Shown one piece after another: positions 42,358 through 51,781 of a stretch of 64,000 bases of DNA. Numbering within the stretch: position 1 is the stretch's first letter; every line of letters begins with the position of its first letter. This DNA comes from Thermoplasmata archaeon. GTDB taxonomy: Archaea > Thermoplasmatota > Thermoplasmata > Lutacidiplasmatales > UBA184. The stretch covers positions 506,478 to 570,477 of the forward strand of contig JAKIWV010000002.1 in NCBI GenBank assembly GCA_022749815.1. Direction: 5' to 3'. The notes beneath the pieces are model-generated. The model was not told the DNA's origin and did not search any database. It saw only the letters and a program-made list of their open reading frames with translations. The position numbers and the translations under genes are program-made.

Positions 42358-43107
42358 CTACAGGGCTCGTTCGGGTCGCCCGAGGATGACCGCCGCCGCT
42401 CGGTCCAGCGGCCGGAAGCTTCGCAGCTCCCCGGCCGGGGGCGACGCCGGAGGTGCCGTTCGGTCGCGGTGAAACCAGACCGGGCGAATCCCTACCCGCG
42501 CCGCGCCGACCACGTCGGACTCCCAACTGTCTCCGACCATCACGGTCGTTCTCGGCGTCCCGTGGATCTCTGCCAGGGCAGCACGGAACATCCGGGGGTC
42601 GGGTTTGGTGACTCCCACCTGCTCCGAGCAGACCAGATAGTCCACCCAGTCGTCGAGGCCGGTGATCCGGAGCTTCTCCTCCTGCTCCGATCGCAGGTTG
42701 TTCGTGACCACGCCGATCTTCGTTCCGGAGGACTTGAGGAACTGGAGCAGCGCGACGGCCCCGGGGACTGCCCGTCGGTGACGACGATAGGTTGCCTGAC
42801 GGATTCTCAAGAGTCTCCGTACGTCCGTCGGATCGGTGAGGAGTCCGAACTCTTCCAAGAACCTCGTCATCCGGAGGGTGCGACTCTCCTCCAAGGAGAT
42901 CTCTCTGGTCAGCACCTGGGAAAAGTGGATCTCAGCGAGGATGTGCTCGTACGATCGGTCCAGGCGCGCGAGAGGGAACCCGGACAACGGAGCATGCGCC
43001 TGGCGCATCGCGTGGAGGGCGGCCAGCCGCGCATATCGGTGGTCGAACAGCGTATCGTCGAGGTCGAAGAGGACCGCCTTCGGAGGCGTCGGGGCCTTCA
43101 TGAGCAT
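42358..43107 (-). CDS. HAD-family phosphatase (YjjG-like)
   Basis: 249 residues from ATG 43107 (43101 also possible). All four HAD motifs: AVLFDLDDTLF, VVTNN, KPDPRMF and MVGDSWESDV, with an all-helical C1 cap between about 20 and 105. Unlike the HAD at 11662, the general-acid Asp of motif I is present. Sequence resembles pyrimidine nucleotidases and 2-haloacid dehalogenase-like phosphatases; substrate not known. The frame is open into cdc6 upstream, which is rejected. Confidence 0.85.
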   Translation of the reverse strand: MLMKAPTPPKAVLFDLDDTLFDHRYARLAALHAMRQAHAPLSGFPLARLDRSYEHILAEIHFSQVLTREISLEESRTLRMTRFLEEFGLLTDPTDVRRLLRIRQATYRRHRRAVPGAVALLQFLKSSGTKIGVVTNNLRSEQEEKLRITGLDDWVDYLVCSEQVGVTKPDPRMFRAALAEIHGTPRTTVMVGDSWESDVVGAARVGIRPVWFHRDRTAPPASPPAGELRSFRPLDRAAAVILGRPERAL

Positions 43108-43139
43108 CCGAAGGCGCGGGCGCGTCCCTAGGGGAACGC

Positions 43140-44570
43140 TCAGCCGTAGTTCGGCCCGGTGCGGTTGGGGTTGTCGAAGTTCGTGAGGAGCGTCTGCGAC
43201 AACAGCCGGGGCCGTGCGAGCACCTTCAGGAGCTCGTCGTCCTCGAGGGCGCGCATCGTCTCCGACACCGGGACCTCCACGAAGATCTCGCGGGTTCGCC
43301 CCCCTCGGCCCCGCGATACGACGTTCGCTTGGATCAGCCCCAGACTTTCGAGCTCGATCACGTAGTTGGAAATGCTCCTCGGATGGAGCGGCGGAAGCGA
43401 GAGCTTCTGGGAGAGCTTCGTGTACCCTTCGTAGACCTCTCCCGTCAGCACCCCCCCCCGCCGGCGCTCGTAGCCTTGGAGGATCGCATAGAGGAGGATC
43501 TTGCAATGGGGGGGCAATGACCGGACGCACTCGACGACGACATCGAGGTCGTACCGGTTTTTTGCCTTGACCACGTGGTCGGGGGTGATCCGCTTCGCCC
43601 GTTCGCGTTCGGCCGTCTCGGCCGCCAGCCGAAGTAGCGAGATGGCGCGGCGCGCATCCCCGTTCTCGAGCGCGGCGTAGGCCGCGCACCGTTCGATGAC
43701 CCCGGGCTCGACGACCCCTTCGCGGAAGACCTCCTTCGCCCGGTCCCGGAGGATGTCTTGCAACTGCGGAGCGTCGTAGGGAGGGAAGAGGATCTTTTCC
43801 TCGTGCAAGCGACTCCGAACGCGGGCGTCGAGCCCCTCAGTGAATTTGAGGTCATTCGAGATCCCGACGAGCACGACCCGGCCCTTGTCCAGTTCCGAGT
43901 TGATCTGGCTCAAGGTGTAGAGCACCCCGTCCCCGCTCTTCTTCACGAGACGGTCGATCTCGTCCAGGACGAGGATGAGCGTGCCGGCGCGGGCGTCGAT
44001 CAGGTCGCGCATCGAGGCTTGGACGCGGTCGAGGGACCACCCCGTTGGGATACGGTCCGCTTCCTTGAAGGCGAAGTTGTTGCCGATGGTCTGGAGCAAG
44101 CTGTACGGCGTGTCCACGTTCGCGCAGTTGAACGTGACGAAGCTGATCCGGCCCTTCGCTTCGGGTCGCCGGAGCAGCTCGGTTCGAACCTGACTGACGA
44201 CCGCTGTCTTCCCCGTTCCGATCTTCCCGTAGATCAGAAGGTTCGACGGCACGTCACCCCGGAGGGCGGGCACCAACACTTCCGCGACCTGTCGAATCTG
44301 ATGCTCACGATGCGGCAGACGAGGCGGCACAAAGGAATCCTGCAGTATCTCCCGGCTGCCACGGTAGAGTTCCGAAGGGGCGGCCAGCGCGGCGTCGAAG
44401 AGCCCGGCCGCCGTCACCGCCGGGCTTGCGCCCGGGATCGTCGGACTCAGCGGGGGAGAACTGCCGACGAGTCCGGGATCCGCTGCCGGGGTCGCGGGAA
44501 GATTTCCCGCGACGCGCGGCGCGGAGTCGTCCGGCGCGTCGACCGCTCGCCCGTCAGTGGAAGGCTGCAC
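43140..44570 (-). CDS. cdc6: Orc1/Cdc6 replication initiator
   Basis: 476 residues, GTG start. AAA+ ATPase with Walker A YGKIGTGKTAV, Walker B LILVLDEIDRL, sensor 1 VLVGISNDLKF (arginine-containing SRLHEEKILFP), sensor 2 NGDARRAISLLR, and a winged helix near 370-450 (ILYAILQGYERRRGGVLTG, SISNYVIELESLGLI). Binds origin repeats and loads MCM. The first 60 residues are Pro/Ala-rich and may be partly untranslated. The adjacent intergenic region is the natural place for an origin. Confidence 0.95.
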   Translation of the reverse strand: MQPSTDGRAVDAPDDSAPRVAGNLPATPAADPGLVGSSPPLSPTIPGASPAVTAAGLFDAALAAPSELYRGSREILQDSFVPPRLPHREHQIRQVAEVLVPALRGDVPSNLLIYGKIGTGKTAVVSQVRTELLRRPEAKGRISFVTFNCANVDTPYSLLQTIGNNFAFKEADRIPTGWSLDRVQASMRDLIDARAGTLILVLDEIDRLVKKSGDGVLYTLSQINSELDKGRVVLVGISNDLKFTEGLDARVRSRLHEEKILFPPYDAPQLQDILRDRAKEVFREGVVEPGVIERCAAYAALENGDARRAISLLRLAAETAERERAKRITPDHVVKAKNRYDLDVVVECVRSLPPHCKILLYAILQGYERRRGGVLTGEVYEGYTKLSQKLSLPPLHPRSISNYVIELESLGLIQANVVSRGRGGRTREIFVEVPVSETMRALEDDELLKVLARPRLLSQTLLTNFDNPNRTGPNYG

Positions 44571-44846
44571 CGTGCGCTTCTACCCGGGCCTCGGGTACCG
44601 CGCGCACGTGCCTGACGAATATCTATCTTTCTCCGCTGAAGCACTTTTTTTTCGTCGTGGCTCGTCGTTTGGGTTGTGTCGCGACGCCCGTTCCTAAGGA
44701 ATGAGCCTCGGCGTCGGGCGCTCGCCCTTTTCGCCCCGTGCAACGCCGTCAGGGGGCCTCGGGAGCGCGGGTGGCATTCTGCCGCTCCCCGCGGCGGTCG
44801 CAAGGGTTAAGGCCCCTAGGGGTACGGCCGACCCCAAGTGCAACGG
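44571..44846. promoter_or_regulatory. Divergent cdc6-metK intergenic region, possible origin
   Basis: Archaeal origins usually lie beside cdc6. This stretch has an AT-rich piece (GAATATCTATCTTT, 44619-44632, and an 8-T run, 44646-44653) and a perfect 10-bp palindrome CCCCTAGGGG at 44813-44822. I do not see a confident ORB repeat with a G-string, so origin function is a possibility, not a call. GATAGATATT on the minus strand may be the cdc6 TATA box. Confidence 0.3.
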
Positions 44847-46043
44847 ATGGCTCGAAACCTCGTCGTCGAATCGCTTCCGACGGTCCACATCGAAAAGCAG
44901 CCCGTGGAACTCGTCGAGCGGAAGGGGATCGGACACCCCGATTCGATCGCGGACGGGGTCTCCGAGAGCGTCAGCCAAGCCCTGTGCCGATTATACCTCG
45001 ACGAGTTCGGACGCATCCTCCATCACAACACGGACGAGACCCAGGTCGTCGGCGGCGCGTCGGAGCCGAAGTTCGGCGGAGGGAAGGTCACGTCGCCGAT
45101 CTACATCTTGCTCGTCGGCCGTGCGACGACGGAGGTCAACGGCGAGAAGTTGCCATTCCGACAGATCGCCATCGATGCGGCCCGCAATTACATCAAATCG
45201 GTCTGCGCCCACATTGATCCGGTCAAACACGTCGAGTTCGACTGCAAGATCGGGTCGGGCTCGGTCGACCTTCGGGGCGTTTTTGAGCAGAAGGCGGTGC
45301 TCTCGAACGACACCTCCTTCGGCGTTGGGTTCGCCCCGCTATCGGACACCGAGCGCCTAGTGCTTGAGACCGAGCGATTCATAACGACCAAGTTGAAGAA
45401 GAAGGTCCCCGCCGTCGGCGAGGACGTCAAGGTGATGGCCTGCCGGAACGGCCAGGACATCCATCTGACGATCGCCGCCGCGCTGGTCGGGTCGGAGATC
45501 GCCGATAGCGACGAGTACCAATTGGTGTGCGACACCATCCGGGACCAGGTCGCTGCCCTGGCGCCGAAGCTGACCACCCGGAACGTCACGATCGACGTCA
45601 ACACCGCCGACGACCCCGAGTTGGGCCGATATTATCTGACGGTCACCGGATGCTCGATGGAAGCCGGTGACGACGGCTCCGTCGGCCGCGGGAACCGGGT
45701 CAATGGACTGATCACGCCCTGTCGGCCGATGAGCCTCGAAGCCGCCGCCGGGAAGAACCCGGTCAACCACGTGGGCAAGATCTACAACCTGCTTGCGAAC
45801 CTGATCGCACAGGATGTGGTGAAGGAATCCGGAGGGAACGTGAAGGAGATCCACGTCCGGATCCTCTCCCAGATCGGAAAGCCGGTCGACCAACCTCAGG
45901 TGGCGAGTCTCCAGATCCTTCCGGCAGACGGAGTGAAGCTCCCCGCGGTGCGGAAGCAGGCGGAGGCGATCGCGAACCGTTGGTTCGACGACATCCACAC
46001 GATCCCCCAGAAGCTTCTCACCGGGAAACTGAACGTCTTCTAA
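44847..46043 (+). CDS. metK: Archaeal S-adenosylmethionine synthetase
   Basis: 398 residues from ATG 44847 (GTG 44838 in frame). The archaeal AdoMet synthetase type: [37 protein letters not shown] holds the ATP-binding HPD and the first metal-binding residues, and the family continues with [31 protein letters not shown] and [14 protein letters not shown]. It makes SAM from Met and ATP, feeding the many SAM enzymes in the window (Tes, TrmY, Dph5, methyltransferases). Divergent from cdc6. Confidence 0.96.
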   Translation: MARNLVVESLPTVHIEKQPVELVERKGIGHPDSIADGVSESVSQALCRLYLDEFGRILHHNTDETQVVGGASEPKFGGGKVTSPIYILLVGRATTEVNGEKLPFRQIAIDAARNYIKSVCAHIDPVKHVEFDCKIGSGSVDLRGVFEQKAVLSNDTSFGVGFAPLSDTERLVLETERFITTKLKKKVPAVGEDVKVMACRNGQDIHLTIAAALVGSEIADSDEYQLVCDTIRDQVAALAPKLTTRNVTIDVNTADDPELGRYYLTVTGCSMEAGDDGSVGRGNRVNGLITPCRPMSLEAAAGKNPVNHVGKIYNLLANLIAQDVVKESGGNVKEIHVRILSQIGKPVDQPQVASLQILPADGVKLPAVRKQAEAIANRWFDDIHTIPQKLLTGKLNVF

Positions 46044-46188
46044 TCCGGACAGCGGGGGGGCCCGGCTTCGTTCCCCCGGGTCCGGACGGAGTCCTCCCCG
46101 AGGAACCATCTCGCTCTATATAGTCGGGCACCGCTAGAATTTCCGTTCCGACCATTAGACGGGGCGGACGCAGGGGACATCGTCGGGC

Positions 46189-47202
46189 ATGGCGTCGGCC
46201 ACTCCTACTCTCTCGTTCGAAATTGGGGCCGTTTTCGTCGTGGCCTTCGTAGTGCTGGGGGCGCTCTACGCCCTCAACCGGTACCTGAAGCGACGCGGTC
46301 CCGAGCTGGCCACCCGCGAGGGCCGGGGCGTTCTCGACGACCGTTCTTTCAACCAGATCCGCATCGGTCAGGCGGCCGCGGAGGTGCTGGCCCGATCGGG
46401 TGCAGACGTCACGGCCGCGAGGATGCTGCTGACCCGCGCTGAGACCGCCCGAACGTCGGGCGCCTACGACATGGCCATCGAGCTCGCCAAACAGGCCCAG
46501 GACCGATTGTCCGTCGCTCGCTCCGGCGCCCAAACCCTCGTGGCTGCGCCTTCTTCGCGATCCGAACCGAGGGCCGCCGTCGACTCCCCCTCCTCGCGTT
46601 CCGCCTGGGTGCCCCCGACGCGCCCGTCGGCACTTCACTCCACCCTGACATCCACTGCAGCGGCCGACCCTGTGAGGGGGACGCTTGCCCCGGCCGCCAG
46701 CCTCGCCGGGATGCCCTCGAGTCGGCCCCCGAAGAACAAAATGGAGGCTCACTTCCAGCTCTCGCTAGCGACCGAGGAACTCGAGCGCTTCTCGACCACG
46801 AAACCGCCATCCAAGAACATCGGCGAAGCCGACCGGCTCCGCGTCGACGGGCAAGCGGCGTATGACCGGGGGGACTTCACCGAGGCGCTCCGCTTGGCGC
46901 TCCGGAGCCGTCGCACGCTCGGGACCCGCGTCGAAGCGCTCCCGGTCGCCACTGCCCCCGGTAGCGCTTCCGCCGGGACCGGTTCGGCAGCCCTTCCGCG
47001 CGGCCCCGGACAGGGAGCCGCTGCGACTGAAGAGCTTGCGTTCGGCCCGAAGTGTCCGCAGTGCGGAAAACCCGCCACTGCCGACGACCGCTACTGTCGC
47101 TCGTGTGGTGGGCCGATCCCCCCGTCGCTCTGCAGCAGCTGCGCGGCGCCGCTATCGGCCGGGGACCGGTTCTGCGGCGTCTGCGGGGCAGTGCAAGCGT
47201 AG
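46189..47202 (+). CDS. Membrane-anchored protein with helical repeats and two zinc ribbons
   Basis: 337 residues. One transmembrane helix (IGAVFVVAFVVLGALYALNRYL), then helices with TPR-like spacing in two places (QAAAEVLARSGADVTAARML and EADRLRVDGQAAYDRGDF), a Ser/Pro-rich linker, and a C-terminal double zinc ribbon: CPQCGKP..CRSCGGP and CSSCAAP..CGVCGA. Likely cytosolic domains of a membrane adaptor. No named family; seen often in archaea as unrelated zinc-ribbon membrane proteins. Confidence 0.7.
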   Translation: MASATPTLSFEIGAVFVVAFVVLGALYALNRYLKRRGPELATREGRGVLDDRSFNQIRIGQAAAEVLARSGADVTAARMLLTRAETARTSGAYDMAIELAKQAQDRLSVARSGAQTLVAAPSSRSEPRAAVDSPSSRSAWVPPTRPSALHSTLTSTAAADPVRGTLAPAASLAGMPSSRPPKNKMEAHFQLSLATEELERFSTTKPPSKNIGEADRLRVDGQAAYDRGDFTEALRLALRSRRTLGTRVEALPVATAPGSASAGTGSAALPRGPGQGAAATEELAFGPKCPQCGKPATADDRYCRSCGGPIPPSLCSSCAAPLSAGDRFCGVCGAVQA

Positions 47203-47215
47203 CCGGGCCGACCGC

Positions 47216-48526
47216 TCAGTCGGCGGCGAATTGCTCGAGGCGCCGTTGGGTTCGAGCCTCGTGGAGCAGTGCGCTCGAGCTTCGCCAGCGGTCGAGGGGG
47301 ATGACGAACGTCTCGCTGATCCGGGCATCGAGCTCCAGAAGGTCGGCCACGTGGAGCGGCGGTGTCGACAGCGCCGCTCGGACGTGTTCTCGTACATTCC
47401 AGACCCCGAGCGGTAGTACTTCGCCGGGATGCACCTCTCTGAGAACGACGGCGCCGCCTTGGCGCCCCATCCGGAGCTGAGCCTCGGAAACTGCGAGGCG
47501 CGCGGCGTAGTAGCAGCCACCGATCGATGCGTAGGTTGTACGCCCCCGGAACCCTTCGTGGTCCCCCATCACGACCAGCCGGTCCGGGCTCGGGTTCCAT
47601 AGCGTGTTGGGATACCAGGCCTCGATCGACTCGTAACGGAAGGTACCCGGGAGGAAGGCAACGATCCAGCGGTTGTCGAGGGCGGTCAGTCGCCACAGCA
47701 GTATCTCGGAGAGCTCGGGAAGAAGCCGCACCCGGTCCAGGTTCTGCTTCCCCAGCAGGTCGTCGACGGCGGTGATGCTCCAGCGCGTCGGAACAAATTT
47801 CCTGCGGCCCCGTCGGCCGAGGGTCCCCGCGCTGAACGCGCGCTGAATGCGACTCACCGGCACACGTCGGGTGTACAACTCCTCGACCGCCACGGAAGCG
47901 AGCGCGTCGGTGTCGCTCGCCAGCCGGTCGACTCTCTCATCCACTCGTCGTACATCGAGGGTGATCTGTTGCAAGGGAGCCGACGGCCCGTAGGGAGGAA
48001 GGGAGTCGGAGAGGGAAAGATGGCCCCGAGGGGGCCGGGAGAACTTGACGTCGACCTCCGCGCTTTCGCGGGCGCGTGAGAGCAGCTGGATCTCTTCGAT
48101 CATCCGGGTAGGTTTCTCGGCGTCCGTGACCCGGACGGGGTGCTTCCCTCGGACCAATCCGGTCCGGAACCCAACCACCTCTTGGACGCTCCGGCCGACC
48201 CATTGCTCGGGGGTGTCGTAGAGGAGCGTGTCGCCATGAAGGGGGCTCACGAGGGGCCCAATCGACACTCGAGGGTATCCAACGCGGCCGACGAAAACTC
48301 CCGGTGGACACGAACCGTCGAGCTCGGTACCGTCCAGCATCGGGAGCGTGCGTGCGAACGCGTCGTACTTGATCAGGATGGGGCAGACCGGCTTGCCGCA
48401 GAGCCCTTGGGCGGCGCGGCACCTCAGGCACAGGCTGGGGTCGTCGCGGAGCCCAGGGATGCTCCAGGTGAGCCCGTTGAGGGGGGAGACTCCCGGCAGG
48501 GCCGGGGCCGGAGTCACTGTCAACAC
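47216..48526 (-). CDS. nreA: Archaeal DNA repair protein NreA
   Basis: 436 residues from GTG 48526. The Nre family is recognised by the N-terminal zinc motif LCLRC..LCGKPVCPIL, then VFVGRVGYPRVSIGPLV, RVGTG-type SVQEVVGF and the conserved C-terminal core. The chain ends in QRRLEQF, a good PCNA-interacting (QxxLxxF) peptide, as reported for NreA; this supports a role with PCNA at stalled forks or in nucleotide excision repair. CTAAGTAG upstream on the minus strand would make the transcript nearly leaderless. Confidence 0.9.
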   Translation of the reverse strand: MLTVTPAPALPGVSPLNGLTWSIPGLRDDPSLCLRCRAAQGLCGKPVCPILIKYDAFARTLPMLDGTELDGSCPPGVFVGRVGYPRVSIGPLVSPLHGDTLLYDTPEQWVGRSVQEVVGFRTGLVRGKHPVRVTDAEKPTRMIEEIQLLSRARESAEVDVKFSRPPRGHLSLSDSLPPYGPSAPLQQITLDVRRVDERVDRLASDTDALASVAVEELYTRRVPVSRIQRAFSAGTLGRRGRRKFVPTRWSITAVDDLLGKQNLDRVRLLPELSEILLWRLTALDNRWIVAFLPGTFRYESIEAWYPNTLWNPSPDRLVVMGDHEGFRGRTTYASIGGCYYAARLAVSEAQLRMGRQGGAVVLREVHPGEVLPLGVWNVREHVRAALSTPPLHVADLLELDARISETFVIPLDRWRSSSALLHEARTQRRLEQFAAD

Positions 48527-48674
48527 GGTGGGGGGATCGCGCGGGCCCCTACTTAGCGCCCGACGAGAGGTCACGAAACGGGCCCATTCGGCGGGTCGCA
48601 CTCACCGGAGTTCGGTCCGGCAGCGGCCGCAGACTACAATAGCTGGGCCGATTGCTCCCGTCGCGGCGGCCCAC

Positions 48675-48749
48675 GGGTCTGTGGGGTAGCTTGGTCCATC
48701 CTTCGGGGTTCGGGACTCCGAGACGCCAGTTCAAATCTGGCCAGACCCA
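48675..48749 (+). tRNA. tRNA-Pro (CGG)
   Basis: Folds into a full cloverleaf: acceptor GGGTCTG (48675-48681) with CAGACCC (48742-48748), D-arm GGGT/ATCC, anticodon stem CGGGG/CTCCG with loop TTCGGGA (48709-48715; anticodon CGG at 48711-48713, G37 next to it), T-arm GCCAG-TTCAAAT-CTGGC, discriminator A at 48749. No intron and no encoded CCA. Confidence 0.93.
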
Positions 48750-48771
48750 TCCGCCTCGGATTGCGGCCCGA

Positions 48772-50115
48772 TCACACCGCTTCGTCGATCTCGCCGACCT
48801 GAGGAGTTCCCTTCAGGCGGTCGGCGATGCTCGACAGCACTTCGATATGCTGGTCGACGTGGGCCGCCGTGTGCACGACGGACAGGGTCCATTGTTCGTC
48901 GGGCCCCGTCCCTCCCGGAATGAGGCCCCGGTTCAGACACGAGTAGAAGTACACCATCGACCGCTCGGCATCGACCGTCAAGAAACTGCGCCAGTCTCGG
49001 ATCGGGTGGTCCGCGAAGTAGACGGAGCCCGAGACGCCGTCGGACGAGACGTGCCCTGTGACGCCTGCATCGTGGAACACTTCGTTGTACCCCTTCGCGA
49101 GACGTTCGCACAGTCGGGTCGACCGTTCGATCCCGCCCTCGGTGAGGATGTGCTCGAAGGTCGCGAGGCACGTGGCGATCGAGAGTGGATTCGAGTTGAA
49201 CGTGCCCGCATGGGAGATCTTGCGGGGTCCCACGTTGTCGAGAACCCCCTGCCTGGCTGCGATGGCGGAGATCGGAACGCCGCAGGCGATCGATTTCCCC
49301 AGGGTCATGAGGTCCGGTCGGACGCCAAAGCGCCCGGCAGCACCGCGGAAGTACTTCGTGCCGGTTTTGATTTCGTCGAAGATCAAGAGGGCCCCCAGCT
49401 CGTCGCAGAGCTCGCGGAGGCCCGGAAGGAAGCCGGCTTCCGGCATCACGAAGCCCATGTTCATCGGAATCGGTTCCAGGATCACCGCCGCCAGGCTCAG
49501 CGCATGAGACTTCGCGATGGCGCGCGTTGCCTCCAGGTCGTTGAACGGCGCGACGAGCGTGTGCGCAGACGTTTCGGGGAGGATCCCAGGAGAAGCGGGG
49601 ACCGAGTGAGGGGTCTTGGCCGGACCGGCCGTTTCAAGCCGGGGCTTCACTCCGACCAAGAGAGAATCGTGGGATCCGTGGTAGCCGCCTTCGAATTTCA
49701 AAATGAATTTCCGGCCAGTCACGGCGCGCGCGATCCGAGTGACGTGGTGCGTGGCCTCGAGACCGGTCGAGCTGAATCGGACTTGGGCCATGCTGTATCG
49801 ACGGCAAATCCGTTCCGCCGCTTCGGGTGCCTTCTCCCACTCGTACCCGTAGATCGTCCCGTTCTCTAGCTGTGCACGCTGCGCTTCAACGATCTTCGGA
49901 TGGGCGTGGCCGCTCTGCAGCGCTCCGAATCCCATGTTGAAGTCGAGGTAATCGTTCCCATCGGCGTCCCACAGGGTCACCCCCCGAGCCCGGCTCGCAA
50001 AGAAGGGGTAAGGTTCCAGATACCGGTAATTGCTGTGGACCCCCAGAGGGGTCCAGGTTTTGGCCCGCTGCCAGATCTGGCCCGAACGCGACGTCCGGCG
50101 TTCGAACTCGGCCAA
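48772..50115 (-). CDS. Class III aminotransferase, GSA-aminomutase-like
   Basis: 447 residues. PLP enzyme with Lys in LMTLGKSIACGVPISA, the cofactor-phosphate segment around SSTGLEATHHVTRIAR, and the EIKTG strand that holds the pyridine Asp neighbour. Overall closest to glutamate-1-semialdehyde aminomutase-like proteins (NMGFGALQSGHAHPKI, YHGSHDSLL, GTFNSNPLSIA) but no other tetrapyrrole genes are nearby, so an amine or amino-acid transaminase is as likely. The start region has EPYPFF typical of the family. Confidence 0.85.
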   Translation of the reverse strand: MAEFERRTSRSGQIWQRAKTWTPLGVHSNYRYLEPYPFFASRARGVTLWDADGNDYLDFNMGFGALQSGHAHPKIVEAQRAQLENGTIYGYEWEKAPEAAERICRRYSMAQVRFSSTGLEATHHVTRIARAVTGRKFILKFEGGYHGSHDSLLVGVKPRLETAGPAKTPHSVPASPGILPETSAHTLVAPFNDLEATRAIAKSHALSLAAVILEPIPMNMGFVMPEAGFLPGLRELCDELGALLIFDEIKTGTKYFRGAAGRFGVRPDLMTLGKSIACGVPISAIAARQGVLDNVGPRKISHAGTFNSNPLSIATCLATFEHILTEGGIERSTRLCERLAKGYNEVFHDAGVTGHVSSDGVSGSVYFADHPIRDWRSFLTVDAERSMVYFYSCLNRGLIPGGTGPDEQWTLSVVHTAAHVDQHIEVLSSIADRLKGTPQVGEIDEAV

Positions 50116-50332
50116 GGCCTCCGTCAGCCGGGGATTCAGATTACCCTCTCCTGTTCTCTGTCGCGCTCGCGGGTCCGGGGACCGGGGGCGAGCCCGAGGG
50201 CGGGGCCAGCACCGTCGGTTACAAATAGACTCGGGCGGGGGGTTCGACGACGGGCCGGTCAGCGGCCGCGCCTACGTACCCACCGCCTTGTTTCTATATT
50301 CCGAGCAGGCTGGACCCCCCTAAGGCGTTGAG

Positions 50333-51781
50333 ATGGCCGAAGCCCGGGTGCTCGAGAACTTCGTGGCCGGCGATTGGGTTCGGTCCGACGCCAAAGAGGC
50401 GCTCGACGTGCCGGACCCTTCGACCGGGAGTCTGCTGGCGAGGGTGCCCCTGTCGACAGCCGTCGACGTCGACCGGGCCGTCCGCGCCGCCCAGAAGGCG
50501 TTCCCTGCTTGGCGGGAAACTCCGGTGCCGGACCGGGCCCGCAGGATCCTGAAATTGCGGTCCCTACTGGAGGACCATCTCGACGAACTGGCCCGCTCGG
50601 TCGTGCAGGAAAACGGGAAAACCCTCGAGGAGGCTCGGGGCTCGGTTCGCCGGGGGATCGAGGCGACGGAGTTCGCCGCGAGTGCGCCCACGACGATGCA
50701 GGGCTTCGTCCTAGAGGATGTTGCGGGCGGGATCGACACCGAGCTCATTCGTCAACCGCTCGGCGTCGTCGCCGGGATCACGCCGTTCAATTTCCCCGTG
50801 ATGATTCCGCTGTGGATGGCCCCCCTCGCGATGGTCTGCGGAAATGCCTTCATCCTGAAGCCGTCCGAGCGAGTACCGCTCTCCGCGGTCCAGCTGGCCC
50901 GGCTCATCGGTGAGGCCGGCTTTCCTCCCGGGGTGTTCAACCTCGTCCACGGCGGGCGCGAGGCGGTTGATGCGCTGCTTGTTCATCCTGGCATCTCGGC
51001 GATCTCGTTCGTGGGCTCCGCTCCCACGGCGCGCCACATCTACACCACGGCGGCGGCGAACGGCAAGCGGGTCCAAGCGCTGGCGGGCGCGAAGAACTAC
51101 ATGATCGTGATGCCCGACGCTGACCTGGAGAAGACCGTACCGGCGATCCTGTCGAGCGCGTTCGGGCAGGCCGGTGAGCGGTGTCTCGCGGGGAGCGTCA
51201 TCGTGGCCGTGGAACCCGGGGGGAACGCCCTCGTAGAAGCCCTCGGTACCGAAGTACGCAAGCTCAAGGTCGGAGCAGGCTGGGCGCCCGAGACGGCGGT
51301 CGGTCCCGTCATCCGAGCAGAGCACCGTGCACGAGTCCTCGAGTGGATTCGAACCGGCGAGCGGGAAGGAGCTCGACTGGTGGCCCAAGGGCAGGTTCCG
51401 AATCGTACGGACGGCTACTACGTCCCTCCGGTTCTCTTCGACCAGGTGCGGCCGGAAATGACGATCGCCCAGGAGGAGATCTTCGGGCCGGTCCTCTCCG
51501 TGATCCGGGCGGGCTCGTTGGCCGAGGCCATCGACATGGCGAACCGGTCCCGATTCGGGAACGCCGCCGCCATCTTCACGCGGGACGGCAAAGCGGCGCG
51601 CGAGTTTCGCTACCGGATCGAGGCCGGAATGCTCGGAGTCAACATCGGGGTCCCCGCGCCGGCGGCCTACTTCCCCTTCGCCGGATGGAAGGGCTCGTTC
51701 TATGGCGATCTCCACGTGACGGGCCGCGACGCCGTCGAGTTCTATACCCGCAAGAAGGTCGTCACAACGCGTTGGTACTAG
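50333..51781 (+). CDS. mmsA: Methylmalonate/malonate-semialdehyde dehydrogenase (CoA-acylating)
   Basis: 482 residues. Distinguished from other aldehyde dehydrogenases by the MmsA signatures FNFPVMIPLWMAPLAMVCGN, LAGAKNYMIVMPDAD (GAKN in place of GGKN) and GQAGERCLAGS with the catalytic Cys, and by the C-terminal GRDAVEFYTRKKVVT. It oxidises (methyl)malonate semialdehyde to propionyl- or acetyl-CoA. The convergent class III aminotransferase (stop codons interlock in CTAG at 51778-51781) would supply malonate semialdehyde from beta-alanine, so the pair may form a catabolic unit. Confidence 0.92.
   Translation: MAEARVLENFVAGDWVRSDAKEALDVPDPSTGSLLARVPLSTAVDVDRAVRAAQKAFPAWRETPVPDRARRILKLRSLLEDHLDELARSVVQENGKTLEEARGSVRRGIEATEFAASAPTTMQGFVLEDVAGGIDTELIRQPLGVVAGITPFNFPVMIPLWMAPLAMVCGNAFILKPSERVPLSAVQLARLIGEAGFPPGVFNLVHGGREAVDALLVHPGISAISFVGSAPTARHIYTTAAANGKRVQALAGAKNYMIVMPDADLEKTVPAILSSAFGQAGERCLAGSVIVAVEPGGNALVEALGTEVRKLKVGAGWAPETAVGPVIRAEHRARVLEWIRTGEREGARLVAQGQVPNRTDGYYVPPVLFDQVRPEMTIAQEEIFGPVLSVIRAGSLAEAIDMANRSRFGNAAAIFTRDGKAAREFRYRIEAGMLGVNIGVPAPAAYFPFAGWKGSFYGDLHVTGRDAVEFYTRKKVVTTRWY

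Noticed and set aside
42358-43689. A 443-residue frame extending the HAD gene into cdc6
   Set aside because: The upstream 190 codons are antisense-like shadow of cdc6 in another frame; HAD motif I begins right after ATG 43107.
44646-44653. The 8-T run as an intrinsic terminator
   Set aside because: It lies between two divergent start regions, so no transcript on the plus strand should end there.
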